DNA from: Thioalkalivibrio sp. ALE31
GTDB lineage: Bacteria > Pseudomonadota > Gammaproteobacteria > Ectothiorhodospirales > Ectothiorhodospiraceae
NCBI RefSeq assembly: GCF_000377405.1
Contig: NZ_KB905020.1
Span: 372,001 to 436,000 of the forward strand
Direction: 5' to 3'
Length of the DNA stretch: 64,000 bases
Below are positions 55,066 to 63,671 of this stretch, piece by piece. The notes below the pieces were generated by a model that saw only the letters and a program-made list of their open reading frames with translations, was not told the origin of the DNA and did not search any database. The position numbers and the translations under genes are program-made. How positions within the stretch are numbered: position 1 is the stretch's first letter; each line of letters begins with the position of its first letter.

Positions 55066-56217
55066 TCAGACCCCGAGATGGTAGAACAGCACGGCAAACA
55101 CGCCGTCCAGCACCACGATCAGGATGATCGACGTCACCACCGCGCTGGTGGTGGACAGCCCCACCGAGGCCGCCCCGCTCCCGGTCTGCAGCCCGCGCAG
55201 GCACCCCACGCCGGCCACCACTAGGCCGAATACCACGGCCTTGACCAGCCCGGAAAACAGATCCGACGGGCTCAATGCGGATGTCACCTGGTTGAAGTAC
55301 GCCACCCAGGGGATGCCGAAGCCCTGCATCACCACCGCGCCACCAATCAGCCCGATCATGTTGGCGTACAGCGCCAGCAGTGGCGCCACCAGCAAACCGG
55401 CCAGCACCTTCGGCAAAACGAGAAAGTGCACCGGATCCAGCCCCATCGTCTTCAGGGCATTGACCTCCTCGTTCACCTTCATGGTCCCGATCTCGGCCGC
55501 GAATGCCGCCCCGGAACGGCCGGCGAGCAGGATGGCCATCATCAACGGCCCCAGTTCGCGGAACAGCGAAACCGCCACCAGGTTCGCCACAAAGATCTCG
55601 CCGCCGAACTGGCGCATGGCGATCGCCGACTGAAACGCCAGGATCACCCCCAGCAGGAATGCAATCAGCGAGACAATGGGCAATGCCTGAAAGCCCGCGG
55701 CCTCCGCCACGCGCAGGGTGTCGCCCCAGCGCACCTGGCGCGGGCGCCGCAGAGAGCTGCCGATGGCCCGGGCCAGCTCGCCCACGAAGGTGAACTGCGA
55801 GTGGGCGGCGCGCCCCACGCGGTCGACCCCGTCCAGCAACGCCGGCCACCAGCCACGGCCCCGGGCGGCCCGCGCCGGCTCGACCGTCTCCAGCTCGCGG
55901 TATGGCGCCAGCTGGTCCCGGACCATCGACCCCATCCCTTCGAACCGGACCTCGGCCCCTGCCCTCCCGAGGTCCAGCTCCAGCGCATGCAGCAGTGCGG
56001 CCCCCGCGCCATCGCAGTACTCGACGCCCTCCATATCGACGACCACATCCTGCGCCCCCGCCTGCTGCGCCAGATCGCGCACACGCCGCCGCAGTGTGCC
56101 CCAGTGACGTTCCACCGCATGCACATCCAGCCGCCCGGTCAGGCGCAGGCGGGGCGCCGGGTCGGCTGTGGCATCATATTCAAACGACTGTCGCCCACCG
56201 GCGGCCGTGGAATCCAT
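55066..56217 (-). CDS. mlaE: MlaE-type permease with fused N-terminal STAS domain, 383 aa
   Basis: Residues about 1-115 form a STAS domain (LRLTGRLDVHAVERHWGTLR, VVVDMEGVEYCDGAGAALLH), the role played by separate MlaB in E. coli. The permease region follows: GDTLRVAEAAGFQALPIVSL, ILLAGRSGAAFAAEIGTMKV and NEEVNALKTMGLDPVHFLVL are hallmark MlaE motifs. Start ATG 56217 (MDSTAAGG) rather than an in-frame ATG 75 nt upstream. It is the first gene of the mlaE-mlaF-mlaD-pqiC-gpx-tadA operon. Confidence 0.93.
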   Translation of the reverse strand: MDSTAAGGRQSFEYDATADPAPRLRLTGRLDVHAVERHWGTLRRRVRDLAQQAGAQDVVVDMEGVEYCDGAGAALLHALELDLGRAGAEVRFEGMGSMVRDQLAPYRELETVEPARAARGRGWWPALLDGVDRVGRAAHSQFTFVGELARAIGSSLRRPRQVRWGDTLRVAEAAGFQALPIVSLIAFLLGVILAFQSAIAMRQFGGEIFVANLVAVSLFRELGPLMMAILLAGRSGAAFAAEIGTMKVNEEVNALKTMGLDPVHFLVLPKVLAGLLVAPLLALYANMIGLIGGAVVMQGFGIPWVAYFNQVTSALSPSDLFSGLVKAVVFGLVVAGVGCLRGLQTGSGAASVGLSTTSAVVTSIILIVVLDGVFAVLFYHLGV

Positions 56218-56330
56218 CGCGCAACTCGCGTAGAACGTGCGGCCATGGTAGCCGCAACACGGCCCCGGGAACCATTCGCCCACCCGGAACATTCCAAGGC
56301 CTGTCCGCCATCACCAATCACGAGGCTCGC

Positions 56331-57269
56331 ATGCCATCGGCTCAGGAAGCCCTGCAACAGATTGAACACGCACTCAACGAAGTGCTCCTCGGCAAACCCG
56401 AGCCGGTGCGACTGGCCCTGGCCTGTCTGCTGGCCAACGGGCACCTGCTGATCGAGGATCAGCCCGGTGTCGGCAAGACCACTCTGGCCCACGCCCTTGC
56501 CCGGGCGATGGCCCTCGACTACCAGCGGGTACAGTTCACCAGCGACCTGTTGCCCGGCGACGTCCTGGGCGTCTCCATCTTCGAACAGGGGAGCGGCGAG
56601 TTTCGCTTCCATCCCGGCCCCGTCTTCACCCAGGTGCTCCTGGCGGACGAGATCAACCGTGCGCCTCCCAAGACGCAAAGCGCATTGCTGGAGGCCATGG
56701 AGGAGCGCCAGGCCAGTGTCGAGGGCGCGACCCGCGCCTTGCCGGTGCCGTTCTTCGTGATCGCCACCCAGAACCCGGAGGAGCAGGTCGGCACGCACCC
56801 GCTGCCGGAGTCCCAGCTCGACCGCTTCCTGATGCGCATCCAGCTGGGCTACCCGGATGCCGGAGCCGAACGCGCCCTGCTCGAGCGCAGCGGCCCGGCC
56901 CCGACGGCCGCGCCGGTCGCCGAGACCCACCCGACACCCCCCAGCCTGGCGGCCCCGCATCAGCTGCGCGAATGGCAGGACCAGGTGGCCGGCGTCCACG
57001 CGGATGCCGCAGTCCTCGATTACCTGCAGGGCCTGTTGAGTGCAAGCCGCGATCGGGCCCGCTTCGCCCACGGGCTGTCGCCCCGCGCCGGGCTGGGACT
57101 CCTGCGCGCGGCCCGGGCCCATGCCTTTCTCGACGGCCGCGACTACACCACGCCCGACGACGTCGTCCGTGTACTGCCCTCGGTCGCCGGCCACCGCCTG
57201 CGGCCGCGCGAGCCGCAGAGCCCCGAACGCACGGTCGCACGCCTGATGGAATGCGTCCCGACTCCATGA
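56331..57269 (+). CDS. MoxR family AAA+ ATPase, 312 aa
   Basis: Walker A LIEDQPGVGKTTLAHALARA (residues about 40-59), RVQFTSDLLPGDVLGVSIFE, Walker B VLLADEINRAPPKTQSALLE and sensor FFVIATQNPEEQVGTHPLPE are typical MoxR motifs. MoxR ATPases act as chaperones for metal or envelope proteins. The stop overlaps the DUF58 start by 4 nt, and DUF58 overlaps the transglutaminase by 4 nt, so three genes form one operon. Start ATG 56331. Confidence 0.95.
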   Translation: MPSAQEALQQIEHALNEVLLGKPEPVRLALACLLANGHLLIEDQPGVGKTTLAHALARAMALDYQRVQFTSDLLPGDVLGVSIFEQGSGEFRFHPGPVFTQVLLADEINRAPPKTQSALLEAMEERQASVEGATRALPVPFFVIATQNPEEQVGTHPLPESQLDRFLMRIQLGYPDAGAERALLERSGPAPTAAPVAETHPTPPSLAAPHQLREWQDQVAGVHADAAVLDYLQGLLSASRDRARFAHGLSPRAGLGLLRAARAHAFLDGRDYTTPDDVVRVLPSVAGHRLRPREPQSPERTVARLMECVPTP

Positions 57270-58273
57270 CCCGTTCTCCCCGCGCGCGAGGCCGCATGGC
57301 GCGAGTGCGGGACGACGCGATCCGCTGGATCACCCGCCGCCACGCGCACGACGGCCAGGCGGCCCGCCTGGGCCGAGACCGCATCTACATCCTGCCCACG
57401 CGGGCCGGCTACACCCTGCTCGGGATCCTCCTGGTGATGCTCCTGGGTTCGATCAACTACTCCAACAACATGGCGTTCCTGCTGACCTTCCTGCTGGTCG
57501 GCATCGGCCACAACGCCATGTGGTACACCCACCGCAACCTGCTCGGCCTGCAGGTGGCCACCCTGCCCGTGCCGCCGGTCTTTGCCGGCCAGCCACTCGG
57601 TATCCCGCTGCGCCTGAGCGAGACAGACGGGCGCGCCCGCGAGGCTCTGGTGCTGCGTGTCGGCAACCGGGCGACGGGCCCGTTTCCGGTACCGGGCCGG
57701 GGCGCCGAAACCGCCCGCCTGGAACTGTCCGGTCAGCCGCGAGGGCTCTACCGTCTGCCGCGCCAGCGGCTCGACACCCGCTACCCGCTGGGCATCCTCG
57801 AGGCCTGGACCTGGCTGACGCTGACCCCGGAGATCGTGGTCTATCCGGACCCCATCGACCCGGGCGCCACACTCGGCGGGACCGGAGAAGACGAGGCGCC
57901 CGCCTCCACCGGCCACGCGGGGGATGCCCCGGACCAGATTCGCCCCTACCGACCCGGGGACCCTACCGGACGCATCATCTGGAAGGCCTTTGCCCGCAGC
58001 GGCAAACTCCACGTGCGCGAGGCCGCCAGTGGCCAGGGCGATCGCCTGTGGCTGGAGTGGGACGCGATGCCCGCCCCGGATACCGAGACACGCCTGTCCA
58101 TGCTGTGCCATCAGGTGCTGGCGGCCCATGCCGAGGGTCGTTTCTTCGGCCTGCGTCTCCCCGACCAGACCCTGGAACCGGGCCAGGGTGTCAGCCACCG
58201 GGATTCCTGCCTCCGGGCGCTTGCCGGGTTTCGGACCGAGCCCATCGAACTCGACCCGGAGCCCCGCTCATGA
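57266..58273 (+). CDS. DUF58 domain membrane protein, 335 aa
   Basis: Two adjacent membrane helices (GYTLLGILLVMLLGSINYSN and AFLLTFLLVGIGHNAMWYT, residues about 45-90) lead into a DUF58 domain with the motif QIRPYRPGDPTGRIIWKAFA and KLHVREAASGQ. DUF58 proteins are regular partners of MoxR ATPases; function is not established. ATG 57266 is used because it overlaps the moxR stop (ATGA). Confidence 0.92.
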   Translation: MTRSPRARGRMARVRDDAIRWITRRHAHDGQAARLGRDRIYILPTRAGYTLLGILLVMLLGSINYSNNMAFLLTFLLVGIGHNAMWYTHRNLLGLQVATLPVPPVFAGQPLGIPLRLSETDGRAREALVLRVGNRATGPFPVPGRGAETARLELSGQPRGLYRLPRQRLDTRYPLGILEAWTWLTLTPEIVVYPDPIDPGATLGGTGEDEAPASTGHAGDAPDQIRPYRPGDPTGRIIWKAFARSGKLHVREAASGQGDRLWLEWDAMPAPDTETRLSMLCHQVLAAHAEGRFFGLRLPDQTLEPGQGVSHRDSCLRALAGFRTEPIELDPEPRS

Positions 58274-60324
58274 CACCCGCGCCCACCCCGGCGGACCCGC
58301 GGGCCGAGCTGCGCGGCCTGGACCTGGCCCTGGTCGCGTTGCCGGTGGCCGCCCTGCCGCACGTCTGGCATCAGCCCCTGTGGATCACCGCGCTGGTGGT
58401 GCTCGCGATCGCCACCCGGGCGTGGCTGCTGGCCACCGGACGCGCTGCCCCCTCGCTGGCCGCCATGAGCCTGCTGGCCCTGATCGCCGGCGGACTGACC
58501 TTTGCCCAGTTCGGCACCGTGTTCGGCCAGGAGGCCGGCACCGCCCTGCTGCTCGTCATGATCGCCTTCAAGCTGCTGGAGACCCGCAACCGACGCGACA
58601 TCGTGATCGCCCTGTTCCTCGGCTATTTTGTGGTCGTCACCACCTATTTCTTCGATCAGTCCATCCTGATCGCCGGCTACTCGCTCCTGGCGACCGCCCT
58701 GCTCACCGCCGCGCTGATCCAGGTCCACGCCGGGCGTCCGCTCCCGCGCCGGCAACTGGCGCGACAGGCCGGGACCATGCTGCTGCATGCCCTGCCCTTC
58801 ATGCTGATCCTGTTCTTCGTCTTCCCGCGCGTGGAAGGTCCGCTCTGGGGAGACCCGCAGCGCGAGGAGAGCGCCCGCACCGGGTTGTCCGGCGAGCTCA
58901 ATCCCGGTGACATCGCCAGTCTGCTGCAGGACGACTCCACCGCCCTGCGGGTCGAATTCACCGACGCGGTGCCCCCTCCGCGCGCGCAGTACTGGCGCGC
59001 CCTGGTGATGACGGATTTCGACGGTCGGCGCTGGTCCGCCGACGAAAACCGGTCCGTGATCGAGGCCCCCGCACCGGATGACGACGACCGTGTCACCCGC
59101 TATACCGCCACCCTCGAGCCGACCCGCGCCCGCTATCTCCCGGTGCTGGACTACCCCGTCGCCCTGCCGGAGGACGCCGAACTGCGCGCGAACCACCAGG
59201 TCCTGCGCGATCGCCGTATCACCAGCCGCATCCAGTACAGCGCCGGGGCCGATCTGGTCACCCCGCCCGGTGCCGGCGAGACTTCACTGGATCCGCAGGA
59301 ACGCGCCCGCGCCCTGCATCTGCCCCCCTCGGCCGCGCCCCGCTCGCGTGCCGAGGTCGCGCTGTGGCGCGCGACCCACGGCGACGACGACCGCGCGATC
59401 ATCCAGGAGGCGCTACGCCGCTTCGCCGGCGAACCCTATCGCTACACCCTCCAGCCCCCACGCCTGCAGGACGACACCACCGACCAGTTCCTGTTCGAGA
59501 CCCAGGCCGGCTACTGCGAGCACTACGCCTCCGCATTCGCCGTGCTGATGCGGGCGGCCGGCATCCCCACCCGCGTCGTCACGGGGTATCAGGGGGGTGC
59601 CTGGCAAACGCGCGGGGAATACCTGCGCCTGCGCAATGCCGACGCGCATGCCTGGAACGAGGTGTGGCTGGATGGCGAAGGCTGGGTACGCGTGGACCCC
59701 ACCGCCGCCATCGCGCCCGAGCGGATCGAGCAGGGGCTGACCGGCCTCGCCCGCGACACCGGGGAGGAAATACCGGGCTTTCTCCTGCGCGGAGAGGGAC
59801 TGTCGTGGCTGCAGCGGGCGCGCTTCGGTCTCGAGGACTGGGGCGATTTCGTGCGCTTTCGCTGGGAGAGCTGGGTGCTGGCGTTCGACCCAGAGCGCCA
59901 GCGCGAGCTCTTCGCCCGCCTCGGACTGGATCCGCGGGACTGGCGCTCGGTCCTGATCGCACTGGGCGTCGGATTCGGCAGCCTGGCGCTGATCGCCTTT
60001 GTCTGGATCTGGCTGCGCCGACCGCGCCAGCGGCGCTCCCCAGCCGATCGCCTGCTGCAAAGGCTATCCGACCGTATCGCACGGCATGACCGCAGCCTGG
60101 CGCGCCAGGCTCACGAACCGGTGGATGCGTGGACCCGGCGCGTCGGCCGGGCGCGTCCGGACCTCGCGCAACCGCTGACAACCTTCGCCCGCGTCTACAA
60201 CCGCCAGCGCTTCGCGCCGCTGACCCCGGAGCAGCGCAAGGACCAACTTGATCACCTGCGTGACCTGCTGCGACAGGTTTCACGCGGAAAGCCCGCCGCG
60301 CCGCCAGCCCGGGAGCACGCATAA
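58270..60324 (+). CDS. Transglutaminase TgpA-like membrane protein, 684 aa
   Basis: About six N-terminal membrane helices (residues about 20-195) precede a periplasmic domain. The transglutaminase triad appears in TQAGYCEHYASAFAVLMRAA (Cys about 416), RNADAHAWNEVWLDGEGW (His about 460) and VRVDPTAAI (Asp about 476). A further membrane helix lies near 562-585, with a cytoplasmic tail. TgpA of Pseudomonas is essential with an unknown envelope role. Third gene of the moxR operon; start ATG 58270 overlaps the DUF58 stop. Confidence 0.94.
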   Translation: MTPAPTPADPRAELRGLDLALVALPVAALPHVWHQPLWITALVVLAIATRAWLLATGRAAPSLAAMSLLALIAGGLTFAQFGTVFGQEAGTALLLVMIAFKLLETRNRRDIVIALFLGYFVVVTTYFFDQSILIAGYSLLATALLTAALIQVHAGRPLPRRQLARQAGTMLLHALPFMLILFFVFPRVEGPLWGDPQREESARTGLSGELNPGDIASLLQDDSTALRVEFTDAVPPPRAQYWRALVMTDFDGRRWSADENRSVIEAPAPDDDDRVTRYTATLEPTRARYLPVLDYPVALPEDAELRANHQVLRDRRITSRIQYSAGADLVTPPGAGETSLDPQERARALHLPPSAAPRSRAEVALWRATHGDDDRAIIQEALRRFAGEPYRYTLQPPRLQDDTTDQFLFETQAGYCEHYASAFAVLMRAAGIPTRVVTGYQGGAWQTRGEYLRLRNADAHAWNEVWLDGEGWVRVDPTAAIAPERIEQGLTGLARDTGEEIPGFLLRGEGLSWLQRARFGLEDWGDFVRFRWESWVLAFDPERQRELFARLGLDPRDWRSVLIALGVGFGSLALIAFVWIWLRRPRQRRSPADRLLQRLSDRIARHDRSLARQAHEPVDAWTRRVGRARPDLAQPLTTFARVYNRQRFAPLTPEQRKDQLDHLRDLLRQVSRGKPAAPPAREHA

Positions 60325-60353
60325 CCGTCGCGCTCACTCCCAAGGGGGGCGCC

Positions 60354-60397
60354 AAAAAAACGGGGCCGACCGGTGCAGTTGGACCGGTCAGCCCCGT
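60354..60397 (-). terminator. Intrinsic terminator of iscR
   Basis: ACGGGGC-GACCGGT (60360-60374) pairs with ACCGGTC-GCCCCGT (60383-60397). A run of seven A (60354-60360) gives seven T after the hairpin on the minus strand. It lies 45 nt past the iscR stop. The same hairpin may also end the converging transglutaminase operon. Confidence 0.88.
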
Positions 60398-60441
60398 TGG
60401 CCGTTCGCGACCCGTTTCACCGGGTCGCTCCGCGTGGCGCG

Positions 60442-60921
60442 TTATGCCGCGTCGTTGCGGAAGATGAAGTGGTGCCGGGCACCGCGGCGCTCGTCCTGGC
60501 GACGTGCCACCTTCTGCACCTCCGGACGATTGGCGAACTGCGCCAGGGTAATCCCGTCCAGGAAATCGTACAGTTGCTGGCTCAGATCATCCCACAGCTC
60601 GTGGGTCAGGCAGCGGTCGCCGTCCTGGCAGTCCTTGTGACCCTTGCAGCGGGTGACATCCACTGATTCGTCCACCGCGGTAATGATATTCGCGATGCTG
60701 ATCTGGTCGGCACGCTTGGCCAGGCGATACCCACCGCCCGGGCCACGCACACCTTCCACCAGGTCGGCCTTGCGCAGCTTGGCGAACAGCTGTTCCAGAT
60801 AGGACAGCGAAATGCCCTGGCACTGCGAGATGTCGGCAAGCGTCACGGGCCCGATCCGGTCGTGAATCGCCAGATCCATCATGGCCGTCACCGCGTAGCG
60901 GCCCTTGGTTGAGAGTTTCAT
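60442..60921 (-). CDS. iscR: Rrf2 family iron-sulfur regulator IscR, 159 aa
   Basis: [20 protein letters not shown] is the IscR N-terminus. The winged helix follows ([20 protein letters not shown]), then the cluster cysteines [13 protein letters not shown] with 5-residue spacing, as in E. coli IscR (Cys92, 98, 104). It represses the isc genes when loaded with [2Fe-2S]. It stands alone here: no iscS or iscU follows, and a terminator ends the transcript. ATG 60921 is chosen over an upstream in-frame start. Confidence 0.95.
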   Translation of the reverse strand: MKLSTKGRYAVTAMMDLAIHDRIGPVTLADISQCQGISLSYLEQLFAKLRKADLVEGVRGPGGGYRLAKRADQISIANIITAVDESVDVTRCKGHKDCQDGDRCLTHELWDDLSQQLYDFLDGITLAQFANRPEVQKVARRQDERRGARHHFIFRNDAA

Positions 60922-61029
60922 GATTTCTGCCTCCGAATAACCTTGAGTATGTGTCCTGCTCGACATCCGTTCGCAGGCTTGCATCCGTTCTTAATTCCTG
61001 ACCGTGTTCGTCAAGAATAATTCCCGTCT

Positions 61030-61054
61030 TACCTGACAGCAACAGTCGGGAATA
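61030..61054 (-). promoter_or_regulatory. Candidate IscR type 1 binding site and iscR promoter region
   Basis: Read on the minus strand, ATTCCCGACTGTTGCTGTCA and the next five bases resemble the IscR type 1 consensus (ATAxxxGACT...AGTC...). It is 109 bp upstream of the iscR start. A perfect GGGAATAATTCCC palindrome (61048-61060) overlaps its edge, and a partial GAATAATTCCC lies at 61015-61025. The remainder of the 340-bp gap to 61261 shows GC-rich sequence with no gene or clear motif. Confidence 0.55.
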
Positions 61055-61261
61055 ATTCCCTTATTCTAGCAGGCGAATGAACAAAGATCACGGAATGCTA
61101 ACGTAGGTATTCAGAACCCCCCGGGGCGCGGGAGTTCCCGGGGAGGATGCCGGGGACGAACATACACGGGTTAACCCGACGCGGCGGGGTTGCGCAGAGG
61201 GGTGCCGCAGGCCAGTACAGGACAGACCTGCACGGGGACGCACCGGCGCGCCGCTAAGGTT

Positions 61262-61843
61262 CTACCCGAGGCGAGGAACCTCGGGGCCGTCCAGGATCAT
61301 GACCAGCGTCCCCGTGGGCAGACGAGGGAACAATTCGATCACTTCGTCGTTGCGCATGCGCACACAGCCTTCCGAGGCCGGCTCGCCAATGCGCCCCTCC
61401 TCGTCGGTGCCATGGATGTAGATGTATCGGCGCAGCGAATCGACGTTGCCGCCCCGGTTGATCCCCGGCTCCAGGCCCTCCAGCCACAGGATGCGCGAAG
61501 TGATGTTGTCGCGCGGGCTGCGGGCACCCGGCTCGGTCAGGATATCGGCGATCTGGCCGGTGTTGCCCCGGGCCCGGAAGATCGTCCCGCGCGGTGCGCC
61601 CTCGCCGAAGCGCTCGGCGATCCGATGCAGCCCCAGCGGTGTGGTGTAGGTTCCCTCCTCGAAACCGACCCCGCGCGCGGACGTGGACACGTCGAAGATG
61701 TCGGTGACCCGGTCGCCGTCCCAGACGTAGAGGCGTTGCTGGTCCACCCGCACCACCACGACGGGCACATTGCCGGCATCCGGGGCCCGTTCCCGGGCAT
61801 CCCGTACCACGGGTTCGATCCAGCGGAGACTCGGCACAAGCAC
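61262..61843 (-). CDS. L,D-transpeptidase (YkuD) family protein, 193 aa
   Basis: The YkuD catalytic region is clear: YIYIHGTDEEGRIGEPASEG followed by CVRMRNDEVIELF, with His and Cys at normal spacing (residues about 145 and 161). Such enzymes form 3-3 peptidoglycan crosslinks or attach proteins to the wall. No signal peptide is visible, so export is uncertain. The start is GTG 61843, or GTG 61837, which is better spaced from GAGG. It begins 7 nt after the purF stop, so it is likely read with it. Confidence 0.88.
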   Translation of the reverse strand: MLVPSLRWIEPVVRDARERAPDAGNVPVVVVRVDQQRLYVWDGDRVTDIFDVSTSARGVGFEEGTYTTPLGLHRIAERFGEGAPRGTIFRARGNTGQIADILTEPGARSPRDNITSRILWLEGLEPGINRGGNVDSLRRYIYIHGTDEEGRIGEPASEGCVRMRNDEVIELFPRLPTGTLVMILDGPEVPRLG

Positions 61844-61850
61844 CTCGCGT

Positions 61851-63359
61851 CTACTTCTTGTTGGCGAGATCCAGCACCTCGCCCGCCACCGGCGTGTTCA
61901 CCAGTCCGTCGCCGCGCAGGGCCGCCAGGTGCTCCAGATAGTCCGGGGGCAACCCGGTCACGTACTCCCCGGTAAACACCGAGCAATCGAACGCCTCGAT
62001 ATTCCGGTTTCCCCGGCGCACGGCCTTTTGCAGATCCTCCAGGTCCTGGTAGATCAGGCGGTCGGCCGCGATCGCCTCGCACACCTGCTCTTCGTCGCGG
62101 CCGTGGGCGATCAGTTCCTCGGCCGCCGGCATGTCGATCCCGTACACATTGGGATAGCGCACCGGTGGCGCGGCCGAGGCGAAATAGACCTTCTTCGCAC
62201 CCGCCTCGCGGGCCATCATCACGATCTCGCGCGACGTGGTGCCACGCACGATCGAGTCGTCCACCAGCATCACGTTCTTGCCCCGGAACTCCAGCGAGAT
62301 CGCGTTCAGCTTCTGGCGCACGGATTTCCGCCGCTTGGTCTGGCCCGGCATGATGAACGTGCGTCCGATATAGCGATTCTTGATGAAGCCCTCGCGGTAC
62401 TTGATGTTCAGCTCGTGCGCCATCTCCAGCGCAACAGTGCGGCCCGTGTCCGGAATCGGCACGATCACGTCAATGTCATGGTCCGGCCAGATGCGCCGGA
62501 TCTTCTCGCCGAGAGCGGTGCCCATGCGCATGCGCGCGCGGTGCACGAACACATTGTCGATCACCGAGTCCGGGCGGGCGAAGTACACATGCTCGAAGAT
62601 GCAGGGATTCAGACGGGTCTCGGCGGCGCATACCCGCGTGCTGACCTCGCCCTCCGGCGTGATGAACACAGCCTCGCCCGGCGCCAGGTCGCGCTCCAGA
62701 TCGAAGCCCTGGGACTCCAGTGCCGCGCTTTCCGAGGCGACCATCCATTCGCGTCCGCCCTCCTCGGACTCGCGCGAGCCGTAGACAATGGGCCGGATGC
62801 CGTGCGGATCGCGAAACGCCAGCAGGCCACGCCCGGCGATCATCGCGACCACCGCATAGGCCCCCTCCGCGCGCTGGTGCACCCGCTCCACCGCATCAAA
62901 CACCGCATCCGGGGTCAGCCCGTTGTCGAGGAAGCGCAGCAGTTCCTGGGCAAAGACATTCAGCAGGATCTCGGAGTCCGAATCGGTATTGATGTGCCGA
63001 CGATCGGTCGCGAACAGTGCCTGCTTCAGCTCGCGCGCGTTGGTCAGGTTGCCGTTGTGCCCCAGCGTGATCCCGAACGGCGAGTTCACATAAAACGGCT
63101 GCGCCTCGGCCGAACTGGACGAGCCCGCGGTCGGATACCGCACATGCCCGATGCCCATGTTCCCGGTCAGGCTCTGCATGTGCTGGTTGTTGAAGACGTC
63201 GCGGACCAGCCCGTTGTCCTTGCGCAGGTGCAGGCGGCCGTCATCATCACAGGTCACGATGCCTGCGGCGTCCTGCCCGCGGTGCTGCAGCACCAGAAGG
63301 GCATCATAAAGGGGCTGGTTCACCGGGCTGCGCCCGACGATTCCGACAACTCCACACAT
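61851..63359 (-). CDS. purF: Amidophosphoribosyltransferase
   Basis: This 502-aa enzyme catalyses the first committed step of purine synthesis. It starts MCGVVGIVG, so Cys2 becomes the catalytic N-terminal nucleophile. It has [26 protein letters not shown], and the PRPP loop [20 protein letters not shown] (residues about 363-382). Met at 63359 is certain from the catalytic Cys; a longer frame upstream starts inside a repeat element. It normally follows cvpA directly; here a 287-bp element sits between them. Confidence 0.98.
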   Translation of the reverse strand: MCGVVGIVGRSPVNQPLYDALLVLQHRGQDAAGIVTCDDDGRLHLRKDNGLVRDVFNNQHMQSLTGNMGIGHVRYPTAGSSSSAEAQPFYVNSPFGITLGHNGNLTNARELKQALFATDRRHINTDSDSEILLNVFAQELLRFLDNGLTPDAVFDAVERVHQRAEGAYAVVAMIAGRGLLAFRDPHGIRPIVYGSRESEEGGREWMVASESAALESQGFDLERDLAPGEAVFITPEGEVSTRVCAAETRLNPCIFEHVYFARPDSVIDNVFVHRARMRMGTALGEKIRRIWPDHDIDVIVPIPDTGRTVALEMAHELNIKYREGFIKNRYIGRTFIMPGQTKRRKSVRQKLNAISLEFRGKNVMLVDDSIVRGTTSREIVMMAREAGAKKVYFASAAPPVRYPNVYGIDMPAAEELIAHGRDEEQVCEAIAADRLIYQDLEDLQKAVRRGNRNIEAFDCSVFTGEYVTGLPPDYLEHLAALRGDGLVNTPVAGEVLDLANKK

Positions 63360-63384
63360 ACGGCTACTGGCTCCAGGTCTACGG

Positions 63385-63671
63385 CTAGGGAAACACTGAG
63401 TAATGGACACGCTCGCGCTCGAGTCGCTTTTGCGTGCGAACAAGGCGCGGTGACTGCCGTGCAGTCATTCTGCACAAGGGAGCCGCAACGCTGTGCGCGC
63501 ACAAAAGCGGCCGAGCCCCTGCATTGAATGATTTGTGGGGTTGGCACCCCAGGTTCCCCGATCCTGCGTTGCGGCACTTGCCGGTAGAACCACTACCGGC
63601 TGCGCACCGCGCCTTGTCTCGGAAAACCTGGGGTGCCAACGCGAGCGTGTCCATTACTCAGTGTTTCCCTG
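63385..63671. mobile_element. TIR element copy 3 (inverted orientation, 287 bp)
   Basis: Ends (TAGGGAAACACTGAGTAATGG ..., cited from 63386) are inverted over 32 bp with one mismatch, but differ from the copy 1 and 2 ends at about ten positions, each change mirrored in the partner end. The long hairpin reads GTTGGCACCCCAGGTT/AACCTGGGGTGCCAAC on the minus strand and the nested one GCCGGTAG/CTACCGGC, again with compensatory changes. The right end overlaps cvpA and supplies its last residues and TAA. It lies between cvpA and purF. Confidence 0.88.
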
